Source: Pseudorasbora parva
Taxonomy: Eukaryota > Chordata > Actinopteri > Cypriniformes > Gobionidae
Assembly: GCF_024679245.1 (NCBI RefSeq)
Contig: NC_090178.1
Location: 13,345,861-13,409,860, forward strand
Direction of reading: 5' to 3'
DNA length: 64,000 bases
Shown: in pieces, positions 1 to 27,625 of the stretch
Position numbering within the stretch: the stretch's first letter is position 1
Layout: every line of letters starts with the position of its first letter
Notes under the pieces: generated by a model
The model's database searches: none
Told to the model about the DNA's origin: nothing
What the model saw: only the letters and a program-made list of their open reading frames with translations
Translations under genes and position numbers: made by a program

Positions 1-962
1 CAATTTCACAAAAGTTTTAGAATTAGAAACTATTATTTTTTGTGAGATTTGAAGTCCAAAATTCCAAACGGAATGTCAGAAAGGGAAAGCGCAGACTGAT
101 TCAAGCTGAAGAAGAGCAACTTTGACTGAAATAACCACTCGTTACAACCGAGGTATGTAGCAAAGCATTTGTGAAGTCACGACATGCAAAACCTTGAGGC
201 AGATGGGCTACAACAGCAGAAGACCCCACCGGGCACCACTCATCTCCACTACAAATAGGAAAAAGAGGCTACAATTGGCACGAGCTCACCAAAATTGGAC
301 CGTTGAAGACTGGAAAAATGTTGCCTGTTCTGATGAGTCTCGATTTCTGTTGAGACATTCAGATGGTAGAGTCAGTATTTGCCGTAAACAGAATGAGAAC
401 ATGGATCCATCATGCCTTGTTACCACTGTGCAGGCTGGTGGTGGTGTTGTAATGGTGTGGGAGATGTTTTCTTGGCACGCTTAGTTAGGGATGTTTTCTT
501 TAGGCCACTTAGTACCAATTGGGCATTGTTTAAATGCCATGGCCTACCTGAGCATTGTTTCTGACCATGTCCATCCCTTTATGACCACCATGTACCCATC
601 CTCTGATGGCTACTTTCAGCAGGATAATTTACCATGTCACAAAGCTTGAATAATTTCTAATTGGTTTCTTGAACATGACAATGAGTTCACTGTATTAAAA
701 TGGCCCCCACAGTCACCAGATCTCAACCCAATAGAGCATCTTTGGGATGTGGTGGAACGGGAGCTTCGTGCCCTTGATGTGTATCCCACAAATCTCCATC
801 AACTGCGAGATGCTATCCTATCAATATGGGCCAACATTTCTAAAGAATGCTTTCAGCACCTTGTTGAATCAATGCCACGTAGAATTAAGGCAGTTCTGAG
901 GGAGAAAGGGAGTCAAACACAGTATTAGTATGGTGTTCCTAATAATCCTTTAGGTGAGTGTA
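1..962 (+). mobile_element. Tc1/mariner-like transposon, decayed, 5' end outside the window
   Basis: Lies in a map7d1 intron. It carries a broken Tc1-type transposase (separate entry) and ends at a Tc1-like 3' terminus (cctaataatcctttaggtgagtgta, 938-962) just after the transposase stop. The matching left terminus is not in the window. From 963 to the next exon at 1364 I see only AT-rich intron. Confidence 0.8.
194..926 (+). pseudogene. Broken Tc1-type transposase (DDE)
   Basis: The first open segment (194-484) covers the end of the second helix-turn-helix and the first catalytic Asp context (WTVEDWKNVACSDESRF). The frame is lost near 478 where a short stretch (gatgttttctt) is duplicated. 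After that, in other frames, the second Asp context (YFQQDNLPCHKA, followed by TGA) and the Glu context (SPDLNPIEHLWDVVERELRA) are readable, ending at ...GSQTQY before a TAG near 926. The N-terminal DNA-binding half is not recognisable. Tc1 transposases are about 340 residues; this copy cannot make an active enzyme. Confidence 0.85.
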
Positions 963-1314
963 AATGTAACTATAAAAATTAATTACTGATGTAATTACAT
1001 GCGGGCAACAAATGTAGTCCATGTGTCTCAGATTTGGAGCAACATGAGGGTGAACAAATAATAGCAGTTGAATTAATCATCGGATGAATTACATTGTTAT
1101 GCTTTTATTTTTTTATATATTTTATGTTTACTGGTCACCTTTACTGATGTTTCTAGCATGTAGCAGTTTGTGAAATCCATCATCCATGTTCACAGCAAAG
1201 AAAACAGTTTGTCATTGCTAGGATTTTATATAACAACAAATATCACAACTATTGAAAACTAGCAAAGATCATTTCAACAATCCTGTGAAGTTCAGAATGA
1301 GAGAAGGTAAGTGA

Positions 1315-17238
<15,924 letters not shown>

Positions 17239-17785
17239 GGTCACAAACTATTGGATGAAGCCTTAAATCTGCGAGTCTATCAGCACACCGTCTGCCTGAG
17301 GGACCGGTGGAAAGAAGCACAGCATGAAAGAGACCTGTGCCAAACCCAAAAACTGATCTTCTGTTTAGACTGTACAGAGCAACCCCTCCATCAGAGCCTC
17401 TCTTATTGTTCATGATGAAAATTACAAGGAAGCTACAAAACAATCAAGCTGAGAATCCCCATTCATCAAGACCCTGACCTCACACACTACGGCACACCGA
17501 TTCATGCCTCTTACTGATCACCACAGTACAATGTTTTTTTTTTTTTGTTTGTTCGTTTTTTTTATTTAAAAAAAAGGCTTGTGACAAACATTATTAATCC
17601 TTGTCGTTATTCATGCTGTTATGGGTTGAACGCAGAAGTGCTTTGGGTGTTTTATTTTTTAATGTTTAGTTATTTAACTTGAAGAGAATTGTAACTACTG
17701 GGTACAGTTGTTTGTGAATAATGTAAATTGGATCATGGGAGGAGACGATCTGTGAATAAAACAGAATGTAAGGGACTGCCATGCT
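17239..17785 (+). other. map7d1: map7d1 3' UTR
   Basis: Sequence from the TGA to just past the AATAAA at 17755. It is free of recognisable transposons, unlike the flanking DNA, which fits a transcribed and constrained terminal exon. It contains a T-rich tract at 17535-17570. The exact cleavage site is inferred, not visible. Confidence 0.75.
17755..17760 (+). terminator. map7d1: Canonical poly(A) signal AATAAA
   Basis: AATAAA about 517 bp after the stop codon, followed within 60 bp by TG/T-rich sequence (actgtttcatggtttttaatg) of the kind that acts as a downstream element. Confidence 0.75.
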
Positions 17786-20037
17786 TGAACTCCACTGTTT
17801 CATGGTTTTTAATGTTAGAGGTGTTTTTCATTTTGTCTTTTAGTGAAATCATTTTTAATGCTACAATTGCACCAGATTAGTTCTTGCTGCTGAGTTACTT
17901 ACATAAGAAATGTGTAATATCCAAAAGATATCAACAGCCAGATTGACTGTGCATGCGCATACAACAGCAATGATGAAGTTTTTTTTTTAAATTTGAGTTT
18001 TAACTGCAACTTTAAAGAAGTCTCACTATAGTTTTACCATAATATTCATGGCTTTCTTGTCGATAAAATGCCTGTCTCTAAAGTTTATGCCTATTTATAA
18101 ACCAGAAAAGATCAGCAATACCCAAAGGCGCCCTTTTTAACTGCAAATTATGCCAATTTATAGCCTCTTTGGAACTTTGTTAGATCGTGAGAACACAAAC
18201 TCTTGGCATAATCATTTTTTGCAGTGTTTCCAATCACGGCCCACTCTAAGGAGCTGTATATTGTGTATACCCTTGCTTGTACTGGGTAATCCTAAAAAAG
18301 GCAAAGTAATTTGCCTTTTTAAAAAAACGTTTATAGTTTTATTATATGTGCTATAAATGTTTGTTTAGTCTAAAGAGGAAATGTATGTTGTTTAATTTCC
18401 CTTTAATTTCATTCAGCATAATTATTCTGATTATTTTCATATTATTTTTGTATTTTTAGTAGTGTATTGGTATTATTTATCTTAGTATTTTTGCATTGTT
18501 TTCCAGTAAAAATATCTTTAAAAAAAATGTATTTAATTAATATATAATAATATGTAATTTATAATGGTAAATTAATTTTGTTTTTGTTTTTTGGGATTTA
18601 CGCTTAAAACTAACTAAAGGTTTTTCTGTCTTTTTTTCTTTTCTTTATCTTTTTATACGATTACTGAAGAAGAAAATGTAAATTATTATCAATTGCTTTA
18701 TTTGCAGCTTAAATCTGAGTGATATTGTGATGATTTGTGATATAGAGTTAATCCTTTTGGAAATCTCGCCAGGTCCAGGATGGCTCAGCTGTCTTTACTT
18801 TTTCCAGAAAGCCATCGAGTGATGGACTACATGCCTGTACCAGACTCCTGTCCAAGATCACATCACTCTGACCTTTGTGCACATGCTTGGGCACTCTTGC
18901 CATCTGTATAGAATGACATCTAAAACCACCACGATGTGTGGTTTCTCCCCTCATCTCTCTCTCATTTGGTTTCATAGTTTGCTGTAAGCTGAGATACAGA
19001 CTTCAGTAAACAGTGTAACCCTGATCTTTGTAGAAGTTTGCCAGAGGTTAAGGTTTAGTATTGTCCATTATGAGACATCTACCATATTCATACACAGCAG
19101 AGGGCAGCAAATCAACGCACATGCAATTACAGTCTATAGTATGGACCCACCGATCAGGTTTCTCTCACCCGAAGAAATTCAGACTGGTTGCCAACATTTA
19201 CTTTTCTTTGCTGCCTCTGTTTCAAAGAAGAATGTGAAGTATGGGATTGGCTATATTTTCCAGCCCAGCGTTCCCTGTAACTTTATATGGACCCATAAAT
19301 GACGGGTTTGTTTCAACATTGTGTTGTTGCTGTGGCGATTGCTCCAATTGCGGGTACCGCTTGTGTTCTGCAGGGGAAAATAAGAGGCTATTTTTAGTAC
19401 GATGTCAGTTGCTAGTGAGTTATAGTGTAAAGGCAAAACCAAGGTGATGAATTAATTCACAAAGGATGAGGAACAGTGAATGGATACAACTGGCGTAGAT
19501 GCAATGGAAACAAGACCGAGTTTAAGGTCATGTCACTCCTGAATAGCTTGGGTGTGAGATTAGGAAATGAACCATAAAGATTTTGACATGTTGATTTACA
19601 GTCAGGTATCTCTTCAGGGCCATTCTGGAGTTCCTCTGCTAACATTCAGTGATGATTCGTCAATCAAACCTGTGAGATTGACTTCACAGATGAAAGCTGT
19701 TACTCTAAAGCTTTCTCTTTTGTTTTCTTTAAAGGATTAGAATGAAAATTAGCCCATGGTTTACTCAGCCTCAAGCATACTAGGTGTATATGACGTTCTT
19801 CTTTCTGATGAACACAGAGTTATTTTAAAAATATATCCTGGCTCTTTTAGTTATTCCCCTTATTTATGTTTTAACTCGGAAGTAAGGTGTGAGTGTGCGC
19901 GACATCCGATTTATTAGCTGTAGGGAAATAACGTAAAGTATGTTTCAAAAGTGCAGTAAATACAGTAAAATAATAAGGTAAGAAATACCAGTATGCTATA
20001 TCAAGCAGCATTACGAGTTGTTCACTGAGAGTAGCCT
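17786..20037. other. Intergenic, no gene seen
   Basis: AT-rich DNA downstream of map7d1. It contains the left half of a foldback element of the TTAAAGGGAT type at 19731-19870 (ttaaaggattagaatgaaaa). The small open frames (for example 18748-18975 and 19241-19447) lack partners, splice logic or recognisable domains. Confidence 0.5.
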
Positions 20038-20570
20038 AGCCTGGAAATCTAGAAGCACGTACCCTAGCAGCAGCAAATCTAATTTGCCGCAAGTATCGTC
20101 TAGCAACTCTCAATACACGTCTGAGCTGAAGAAACCAAACTCAGTTCAGGCCAATCACATCGTGTATAGAGTCGGTGGGCGGGGCTTAACATAATGACAG
20201 CCGAGTGGCGCTTGCGTGCTACTAGTAAACACAGAAGCTGGTGAACGGTGGTCTTTCGAATCAGCTCTGACCGTGACTCTGGAAGACTTGGAGTTAAGCT
20301 TTTCTCTGAGAAAAGAACAAAGAACGGCACTGAAGTCATTCTTAAAAAGGGAAGATGTGTTCGGAGTTTTGACGACCGGATACGGCGAAAGTTTAATCTG
20401 TCAACGAGCTCTCCTTCACCTACTTTATTGCTCTGGTTGGTTGTAGCGCTATCCTATCGCGTGCAGAGGGAGTTTAAAAGACAACCATTTATCCCGCCCC
20501 TTGGATTGAGCCCTGTCAATGGTGAGTTTCTAGACCAAACATCTTTATGTGGGTCTGGCTTGTAAGGCTA
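20038..20570 (+). mobile_element. Helicase-fragment-carrying TIR element, copy A
   Basis: About 533 bp with imperfect terminal repeats (agcctggaaatctag at left; complement of right end tagccttacaagccagaccc). The body has a CpG- and GC-box-bearing segment (gtgggcggggctta) and then an open frame (about 20258-20446) reading LEDLELSFSLRKEQRTALKS, FLKREDVFGVL and TTGYGES (20372-20392). This matches the RecQ-family motif 0 (F..LR..Q) and Walker A (TGxGKS). Here Walker A Lys is Glu, so no ATPase is possible. A GTGAGT donor-like site follows the coding-like part (about 20521). Two other copies carry the same segment. Confidence 0.75.
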
Positions 20571-20617
20571 AGTATAGCCTACTTCAAAGTGTAGACTACT
20601 AAACTCTCAGGATACAC

Positions 20618-21002
20618 TAAATTGTTAAAAGTATTGAGACACCTCTCCAAATCATTGAATTCAGGTGTTCCAATCACTTCCATAACCACAGGTGTAAAAA
20701 ATCAAGCACCAGGGCATGCAGACACTTCTACAAACATCTGTGAAAGAATGGGTCGCTCTCAGGAGCTCAGTGAATTCAAGCGCGGTACAGTGATAGATTG
20801 CCACCTGTGCATTCAAGTCCAATCATGAAATGTCCTAAATATTCCACAGTCAACTGTTAGTGGTATTATAACAAAGAAGAAGCAACTGGGAACAACAGCA
20901 ACTCAGCCATGAAGTGGTAGGCCACGTAATATCCCAGAGCAGGGTCAGCGCATGCTGAGGTGCACGGTGCACAGAAGTCACCAACTTTCTGCAGAGTCAA
21001 TA
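20618..21002 (+). mobile_element. Tc1/mariner fragment (5' part)
   Basis: A near match to the 5' part of the Tc1 copy at 55045-55750 (minus strand): ggtgttccaatcacttccat, then MGRSQELSEFKRGTVID-type transposase start at 20749, then a frameshifted remainder up to agagtcaatagctacagaca. The rest of the element is missing. Confidence 0.8.
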
Positions 21003-21045
21003 GCTACAGACATAAATTTAATTTTTGGGTTAACTAACCCTTTAA
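21003..21045. repeat. Terminal fragment of a TTAA foldback MITE
   Basis: tttttgggttaactaaccct followed by ttaa, the right end of the family seen complete at 15954-16671. Confidence 0.6.
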
Positions 21046-21130
21046 AAATGTACATGTATAGACTAAAAAAAGTGGGCCAATTTAGTCTACTAGAACATTG
21101 ATGTTAGCATACTTACTACATAAAGTATAC

Positions 21131-21841
21131 TTAAAGGGGTCATGATACATGCACTTTTACAAGCTGATTGTATGGAAATGTGTGTTGGCAGTGCCTGTAC
21201 ACAACCATCCTATAATGATAAAAATCTATCCAGTGTTTTTTTTGTTTTTTTTAAATCTCCTTATATGTTTTCTCCTGTCTCAAATCAAGCTGTTCGACCA
21301 TATGATGTCACATGGTTGGACGCCACTTCCACGACTGTTGATTGACAGCAGCGTTTCCTCTCAGACCCGCCCTGAGCGAGCTCAAGCTGTCATAGTACTG
21401 GAGCAGAATGGCGTCTAAGCGATTGTGGTGTTCTGTTCTTGGGTGTAATAATGAACACAGCAGTCATTCTGATGTTCCCAAATCCGAACCGCTGAAGACA
21501 CAGTGGCTAAGTTTTGTTTTCGTCGATGCTTTTATGTCTGCGTGAACCGGGAAGCATTTCTCACCAGACTGCTTTATAAACGAGGGTCAGTATAAGGCAG
21601 GTTTTGCTGAGAAGCTGCTCCTGAATAAAGATCTGTACAAGCTCTTCGTATTCATGCTGCATCTCCAGAAGTGAGTGTAGTTTGAAACGCTTGCACGCTT
21701 CACGATGAATGATGAATGAGCTAAAGTTTACAGGGTAAGCATGCTTTCTATGTATGTCGTTCTCAATATAATACATAATCCCACGTTAATAATGAACAAC
21801 TCGTTATGGTTAATGTGTTATTACAAACTGTGTATGCTGGT
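21131..21841 (+). mobile_element. THAP-bearing TTAA element (5' part; Kolobok-like)
   Basis: Begins TTAAAGGGGTCATGATACAT, resembling the terminus of the nested element at 51085-55040. About 280 bp in is a THAP zinc-finger exon (separate entry) with a GTGAGT donor. No 3' end is found; the next element starts at 21843. Kolobok transposons target TTAA and encode THAP-domain proteins (established), which fits, but no transposase core is present to prove the class. Confidence 0.65.
21408..21670 (+). pseudogene. Degenerate THAP zinc-finger exon
   Basis: ATG at 21408 opens MASKRLWCSVLGCNNEHS, giving the first Cys pair of a THAP finger, then the core Pro and Trp (VPKSEPLKTQWLSF). TGA interrupts at 21543-21545. 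Beyond it, in the same frame, KHFSPDCFINEGQYKAGF gives the His of the C-x2-H pair and the conserved AGF tail, but the third Cys is lost to local change. The exon ends at a consensus donor (GTGAGT, 21671). THAP domains are about 80-90 residues, sequence-specific DNA binders found in P-element and Kolobok transposases and in host proteins. Confidence 0.72.
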
Positions 21842-21842
21842 T

Positions 21843-22822
21843 TTAAGGGGGGGGGGGGGGGGAATGCTGTTTCATGCATACTGAGCTTTTTACACTGTTA
21901 AAGACTTGGATTCCCATCCTAAACATAGACAAAGTTTCAAAAACTAATGTTGGACGTTTGATGGAGTATTTCTGTGTTAAAAATACTTCCGGTTTCTCAC
22001 AAGTTTCTGAGAGTTTTTTTCGAGTATGGGTCGGCTTGACGTTGATAGAGCGGAAGGTCCTTGTATGGGCCGTACGGGCTCTTCTCCCGGTAGGGTGCGC
22101 GTGACTAGAGCGAGAGAGGAAATGCACGTCCATAAACACTCGCTCAGCTGCAGATCCAGTCGTCCATGAACACTTATGTCATTATAGTCCGCGCCGCGCT
22201 CCACTTTATTCCTATGGGTGACATCAAGAGACTTCAACGCTTCAGCACAGCATTCCAGGAAGCATTGAACCGTTTTGAACGCAGAAATGACGGGAAGCTT
22301 CACAACATCGCTTCAGTCACGTCGCAAAGTGGATCTCCACCGTTCACTGCTGTCAGGACTAACGGTTGCTTGCTACTGCTAAGGGTTAGTTGCATACAAT
22401 AGTCCATGAACCGAATCATGTCCTCATAAACTGCGAGTAAACACACACCAATGTTGACAGGCCACTAAATACAGTACATACCACAGAGACGGACGTCATG
22501 CTGTTGCTGTTTCTCCTGTTCAATTTATTTCAGCCTCCGGATCTGATTCTGGATCATGTATTAGTTGAATCTGGGTAGCGTTTTCTTATCCACGCTTAAG
22601 GACGTCACCGCTTTGTGCGCACTCGTCATTCTTTAGCTCCGCCCACACGATACGCCTCCAGACGCTCGTTTTTTTTCCGGAAAGACCCGGTCCAGCCTAT
22701 ATTTCTTTTATAAATATAATAAAACTAAAGACTTTTCGGAGATATGAAGGATGCAATACTACTCTATAGGTACTCAAGATTGACATGACATTAAGGGGGG
22801 GGGGGGGGGGGGTGAAACACTC
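21843..22822 (+). mobile_element. TTAAAGGGGGGG element family, copy A (internal deletion, flipped 3' end)
   Basis: Starts TTAAG followed by a G run and aatgctgtttcatgcatact. It follows copies at 35859 and 60856 closely but lacks about 240 bp at 22360 (gtcaggact joined to aacggttgcttg). The 3' end reads ttaaggg(n)tgaaacactc instead of its complement, i.e. flipped compared with copy C. There is no transposase. CpG-rich interior with splice-like sites. Confidence 0.8.
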
Positions 22823-25405
22823 AAAGTTAACGTGTACATGGCAACACTACACAAGCTTAATTATGTAGATGGTTTATAACGGTGTTTCTGTCAAAAAAAT
22901 TTGTGTTGTAACAGTTATTACGTTATGCATCACTGACAAACCGACATTAACAGAAAAAAAGTTTTTATTGGCATTAGGTGTAACATCAATCTGTCAATGA
23001 ACTAACGTATACATCAGTAAACACATAAGTTAGCATTTGCGCTAACATTACCCTGCCAGTACATAAAGATAGATCAAAGTGACATTATGTTAACCAACCA
23101 TTCAGAAACGTCCTGTTCGAGCTTTAATTGTCGAATTTTGTTGGAGCTGTTATCTTGGAGCAAAGCTCATTATCATTTAAAACCGTATGACTTGGTGAAA
23201 ATTTTATTAAGGCAAATAGGGTGAATTACAACATATCCCTGTGGGTTTAAATTGCATTGAATTAAATTGAGTTTAGTATTATGATCCATTTTAAAAATGC
23301 ATTTGTCTCTGAAATAATTGTTTGTCTTTTATTATTGGCATTTTTATTATCTTTTATTATTTGGCATTATCTAAAGAAATTGGATGAGCTCATTCATTTT
23401 CATAATAATTTCTTACCTATACTTTTTGTGTGAATTGGAATGTGTGCAAAGGATTGTGGGTGATTGGAAGATGCAAAGGAAAACCTGATGCATCCTTAAA
23501 AGAATGACTGAAAGGAAGGCATCGAATTGGGAATTACCCCATCACTTGTTTAGTTTCTGAAATAATCAGTGTTTTAGAACGAATTGGATGAAGGATGATT
23601 CAATGACTCAACCATACTGACATTCACTGGTTTCAGTCAGGAATGAATCAGTGATTTTGAACGAATTGCTTGAGTGAATGATTTAAATCACTTACTCATA
23701 AAGATAACTTGTTGTCACCACATACTGGCGTAACATTGTAACCTGCATAAAGGTTCGCTTGAAGAACCCTACAAACAGTAACGCTGAAAACACAACCACC
23801 ATTGGAATTTGGTATTTGTTGCTGTTTATTGGGAAAATTAGTGTTTAACTAGCCTTAAACATCTAATAAATGTTGCTGAAAGGCAAACATGCCATCTGCA
23901 CTGCCACTTTTCATGAAGTATAAGGGTTATCGAGCGGTCAAGCTCTGTGGTGAGTGAACATCCATCACTCCGCACTGTGAGTTTCTACACCATCAAAGGA
24001 CTTCAAACAAACTGCTATACCCAGCCCTACTCGCTCACACTCACACTCACTCTCAGCTGTCTTATCTCCCAGGCAACAAGTCCCCTTCCCACAGCTGTTA
24101 TCGTATGATGGCATATTGACGCGAGAGCGCTCAAAATAAGCCCATTGGAAATTGTTATTGCCGTTTGAGTGGTGGGTACTTGCTTGTTTTGCAGTTCTCC
24201 CACTGTGAGATGTGTCTTTCACTACAGCTTTGGACTTTCTGGTGTTCTCACTGTAATTAACATGATCTTTGAGGTGTTTGGCAAAAGGGCCACAATAGTC
24301 GGAGGTCAAACTCATGGGGGAGGCAAAGTTTGTGGTCGCAGAAAAGCTGTATGTAAATGGGCAGCAGCTGGATAATCAGTTTTCTTGTTTTCTTCATGCA
24401 TTCAGGCGTTGACTAGTGCCTTTGATCGACACCAGCATGGCTTGCCCCTAGGAACTAAATCTATTCTGCCTTTGGGAGTCCACATTCTTATTTTCATGAG
24501 TCATTGGGCCCTTTTCATGAGGGAAAGACATATTGTATGACTCATGCATTTTATTTATTGTCCTTTGCCTTTTATCAAAGAGTAATAAAGAGCAGACACG
24601 AAAGCTGAGAAACTGTAAAAATACTATTTTTTTATTTGAATATATTTTAAAATGTAACTTATTCTGTGATGGTACAGCTGAATTTTCAGCAGCCATTACT
24701 CCAGTCCTCAGTGTCACATTCAGAAATAATTATCTGCTGATTTGGTTCTCTTGTGCTGATACATGCATAAACACATTTCATTGTTCATATTTATCTACCT
24801 GTAACCACTGATTGTTCGTAACCTATTAATCAAAGTAAGAAAGAGTTGTGACGCAGAAACGGTGGGATTGTGAAACTGTGTGCTTTTCCTGCTCGCACAT
24901 CCTGAATGATTTGCATGCAGTGCTGTGATTTGAATGCAAAGGATCTGTGTCTTCAAATACATCAAATATATAAGTGTCTTCAACTCTGGATTCAGTGTTA
25001 ACTAGGATTAAGGAGGAATCAGGCCAGAGGATCCAGTTTTGCTAGCTGGCTAGAGTCTTTTTTATCACAGCAGGAGAACAACAGCTGTGTCTCTTATTTT
25101 GTTTTCTTGAGTTGAGAACATTTGCCACGGGACCTCTCGTGTATTAAAGGCTATGGCGAGAGAAAGATTCATGGTCAGATCTAAACCATCTTGGCTGGCT
25201 GTGGATTGTTTTTACTGGCTGGCCTGGGGGAGCCTTGACTCATGACTCAGTACAGATCAACTCTAGCGATCGGCTTTATTTGAGACCAAACTTCTCTACC
25301 ACCATTTGGTCTCGCCTGAACAATAGATCTTATACTGTGCCGTGTACATCTACTATTTATATTAAACATTAACAAACAACATTATGGAGGTATTTTTGGA
25401 CACGT
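22823..25405. other. Intergenic, no gene seen
   Basis: Mostly unrecognised. 23570-23700 has several gaatgaatca/gaacgaattg variants that look like a decayed repeat; 24640-24760 is a fragment of the old repeat (aattttcagcagccattact). No credible coding frame. Confidence 0.45.
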
Positions 25406-25408
25406 TTT

Positions 25409-25409
<1 letters not shown>

Positions 25410-25466
<57 letters not shown>
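25410..25466. repeat. (TA)n microsatellite abutting a MITE
   Basis: About 28 TA units running directly into the CACTG-type MITE at 25468. Confidence 0.95.
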
Positions 25467-25467
<1 letters not shown>

Positions 25468-25830
25468 AAACAGTTGCCTTAATTTTGAGTTCATTGAAAT
25501 TAAAATTGAGTTACTACAATGAAATTTTTTGAGATTCGACAGCCTTTATTAAAATATTATTAAAAGATTTTGTAAGCATATTGGGTAATTGTGTGTGTTT
25601 TATTTCTGATGACGCAGTGAAGCATGCCAAATCGTGCTATTTTCATTATTTATCAAATTTTTTATGTGGTTCAGATACAATAATATTTTGAGTTTCTATT
25701 TATTAAACAAATTTCCTTCATTGTATCAACTCAAATTTTCAATTTGAATAAACTCAAAATTTTAAGGCACCCAGGTTACTTACTTTTTTAAGTTAAACCA
25801 ACAAAAACCAACATTTTTTTTACAGTGTAT
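25468..25830 (-). mobile_element. CACTG-ended MITE, second copy
   Basis: Same family as 12873-13222, in reverse orientation (gttgccttaattttgagttc at left, accaacattttttttacagtg at right). The left tip is lost in the TA array. Confidence 0.75.
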
Positions 25831-25915
25831 ATATATTAAAAACGTTTTAAATTATTACTTTTATATAATCATCATGTAATCACACCATAAACAAATATAT
25901 ATTTTTGTTATGTGC

Positions 25916-26130
25916 ACCCTTACTGATCTGGGGCTATGCAGCTCCATATGCAACAAACTGCGATGCACTGTGTATTCTGACACCTTTCTATCAGAGCCAG
26001 CATTAACTTCTTGAGCAATTTGAGCTACAGTAGCTCGTCTGTTTGACCGGACCACATGGGCCAGCCTTCACTCCCCACATGCATCAATGAGCCATGGCCA
26101 CCCATGACCCTGTCACCGGTTCAGTGTATA
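25916..26130 (-). pseudogene. Tc1 transposase fragment (second HTH)
   Basis: On the minus strand the frame reads MVRSNRRATVAQIAQEVNAG followed by SDRKVSEYTVHRSLLHMELH, the second helix-turn-helix of a Tc1-type transposase. It is truncated on both sides; upstream lies a degenerate stretch reaching a short TA run at 26126. Confidence 0.8.
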
Positions 26131-26140
26131 TATATATATA

Positions 26141-27080
26141 TGAGGAGTTCAGATGCAAAAGCCTCTAAAAGCCACTTTGGTCAAAAATGAGATAACGATA
26201 CTGAACGAATGCTCTCTATATATAGTATACATTCATAAAATACTTTCACTTCATTTGATTGGAAATATGGTTTTGTTCCTTTTTGTCATGCAAAACCAGT
26301 GTTTGCACTGGTCATGGCTTTTAGTGTCATAAGAAAGACTTAGGTATGTGAAGGCCAACAGAGACCTATATACAAGCCTTAATCTCCACAGCTGCAGAGC
26401 CTGTGCAACTGAAAACGATATTGCTGTATATCTCCAAAATGTGTGATGAATATCAACATCGTATCCATCGTCCACACAGGACTAAATCATCTTTTATATG
26501 ACAGAGTGAATCTGGGACATATTTAGAACAGCTATGGTAAGGAAATCTGAAATTTGCCACAGCATGCTGGACTGACGGAACCAGATTGGTTAGACAGCTG
26601 CTCAGATTTATTGGTTTAATGGTTTTATTGACTTGAAAACAAAATATAACAAAGGGATGAGTAAGTTCAGCCACAGAAATTGTAACAGGCCTCAGAGGCC
26701 CTGCTGTGAGATGCAGTTTGGTAGGTGACCCTCACAAACACTTCCAACCTTTTAACGCACTGTCCACAGTTTTCAAGTGCCTGTTCTCAAGTGTCTCTCG
26801 TATACGCACATGCACATATACACTCACAGAGATTTGTTAACCCTTGACCGATTTGCCCAATAAAACCAGTGGCCCATACCCCATACAAATCTAATTACAA
26901 ATGGTTTGGTGCTGCAACATTTTGGAAATCTGAATAAAGATAGATCACATTTATAGGCCTGTAATAAAAAAAATGTAGTACAAAATCATTTTTGGCATAA
27001 TAATTTACTTAAATGTTACTTCTATTGAAAAAAATCATCATATTCATCATAAACAAGTAAATATATGTATATGTATGAGT
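26141..27080. other. Intergenic, no gene seen
   Basis: AT-rich with no recognisable repeat edge or coding frame. Confidence 0.4.
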
Positions 27081-27084
27081 GTGT

Positions 27085-27359
27085 GTGCGCCCTTGTTTAA
27101 ATTACATTGTGGGGACCAAATGTCCCCATAAGGATAGTAAATCCTGAGATCCGCTACATTGTGGGGACCAGACAGCGGTCCCCACTTTTAAAAAGGCTTA
27201 TAAACCATACAGGATGAGTTTTTTTGAGGAAGTAAAAATGCAGAATGTTTCCTGTGATGGGTAGGTTTAGGGGTAGGGGCAGTGTGTTGAGGATAGAATG
27301 TACAGTTTGTACGGTATAAAATGACGTCTATGGCGAGTCCCCACAAAGATAGTGAACCA

Positions 27360-27415
<56 letters not shown>

Positions 27416-27424
27416 TGTGTGTGC
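27085..27424 (+). repeat. Microsatellite-linked interspersed repeat with (TG)n
   Basis: Contains two copies of cattgtggggacca, then gaggaagtaaaaatgcagaa and tgtttcctgtgatgggtagg, then a (TG)n run at 27363-27424. The middle segment recurs at 40964-41025, again directly before a TG array. Confidence 0.7.
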
Positions 27425-27625
27425 ACGCTCGTGACTCTTTAGCTCTGCCCACAGTACGCTTCCACAAGTTCAGCTGTTTTCGGAAAGAATCAGTACAGCG
27501 TATCAGTCTTTTATGAATCTGATAAAACTAAACACTTTTCAGAGATATGAAGGATGCAATACTACTCTGTAGGTACTCAAGATTAACATGAGATCGGCAG
27601 AAACTGTGTGTGTTATGTACCCTTT
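27425..27625 (+). mobile_element. 3' fragment of the TTAAAGGGGGGG family
   Basis: Shares ctttagctctgcccac, gatatgaaggatgcaatact, actctgtaggtactcaagat and a terminal accctttaa with the 3' ends of the longer copies; about 200 bp remain. It ends in normal (not flipped) orientation. Confidence 0.75.
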
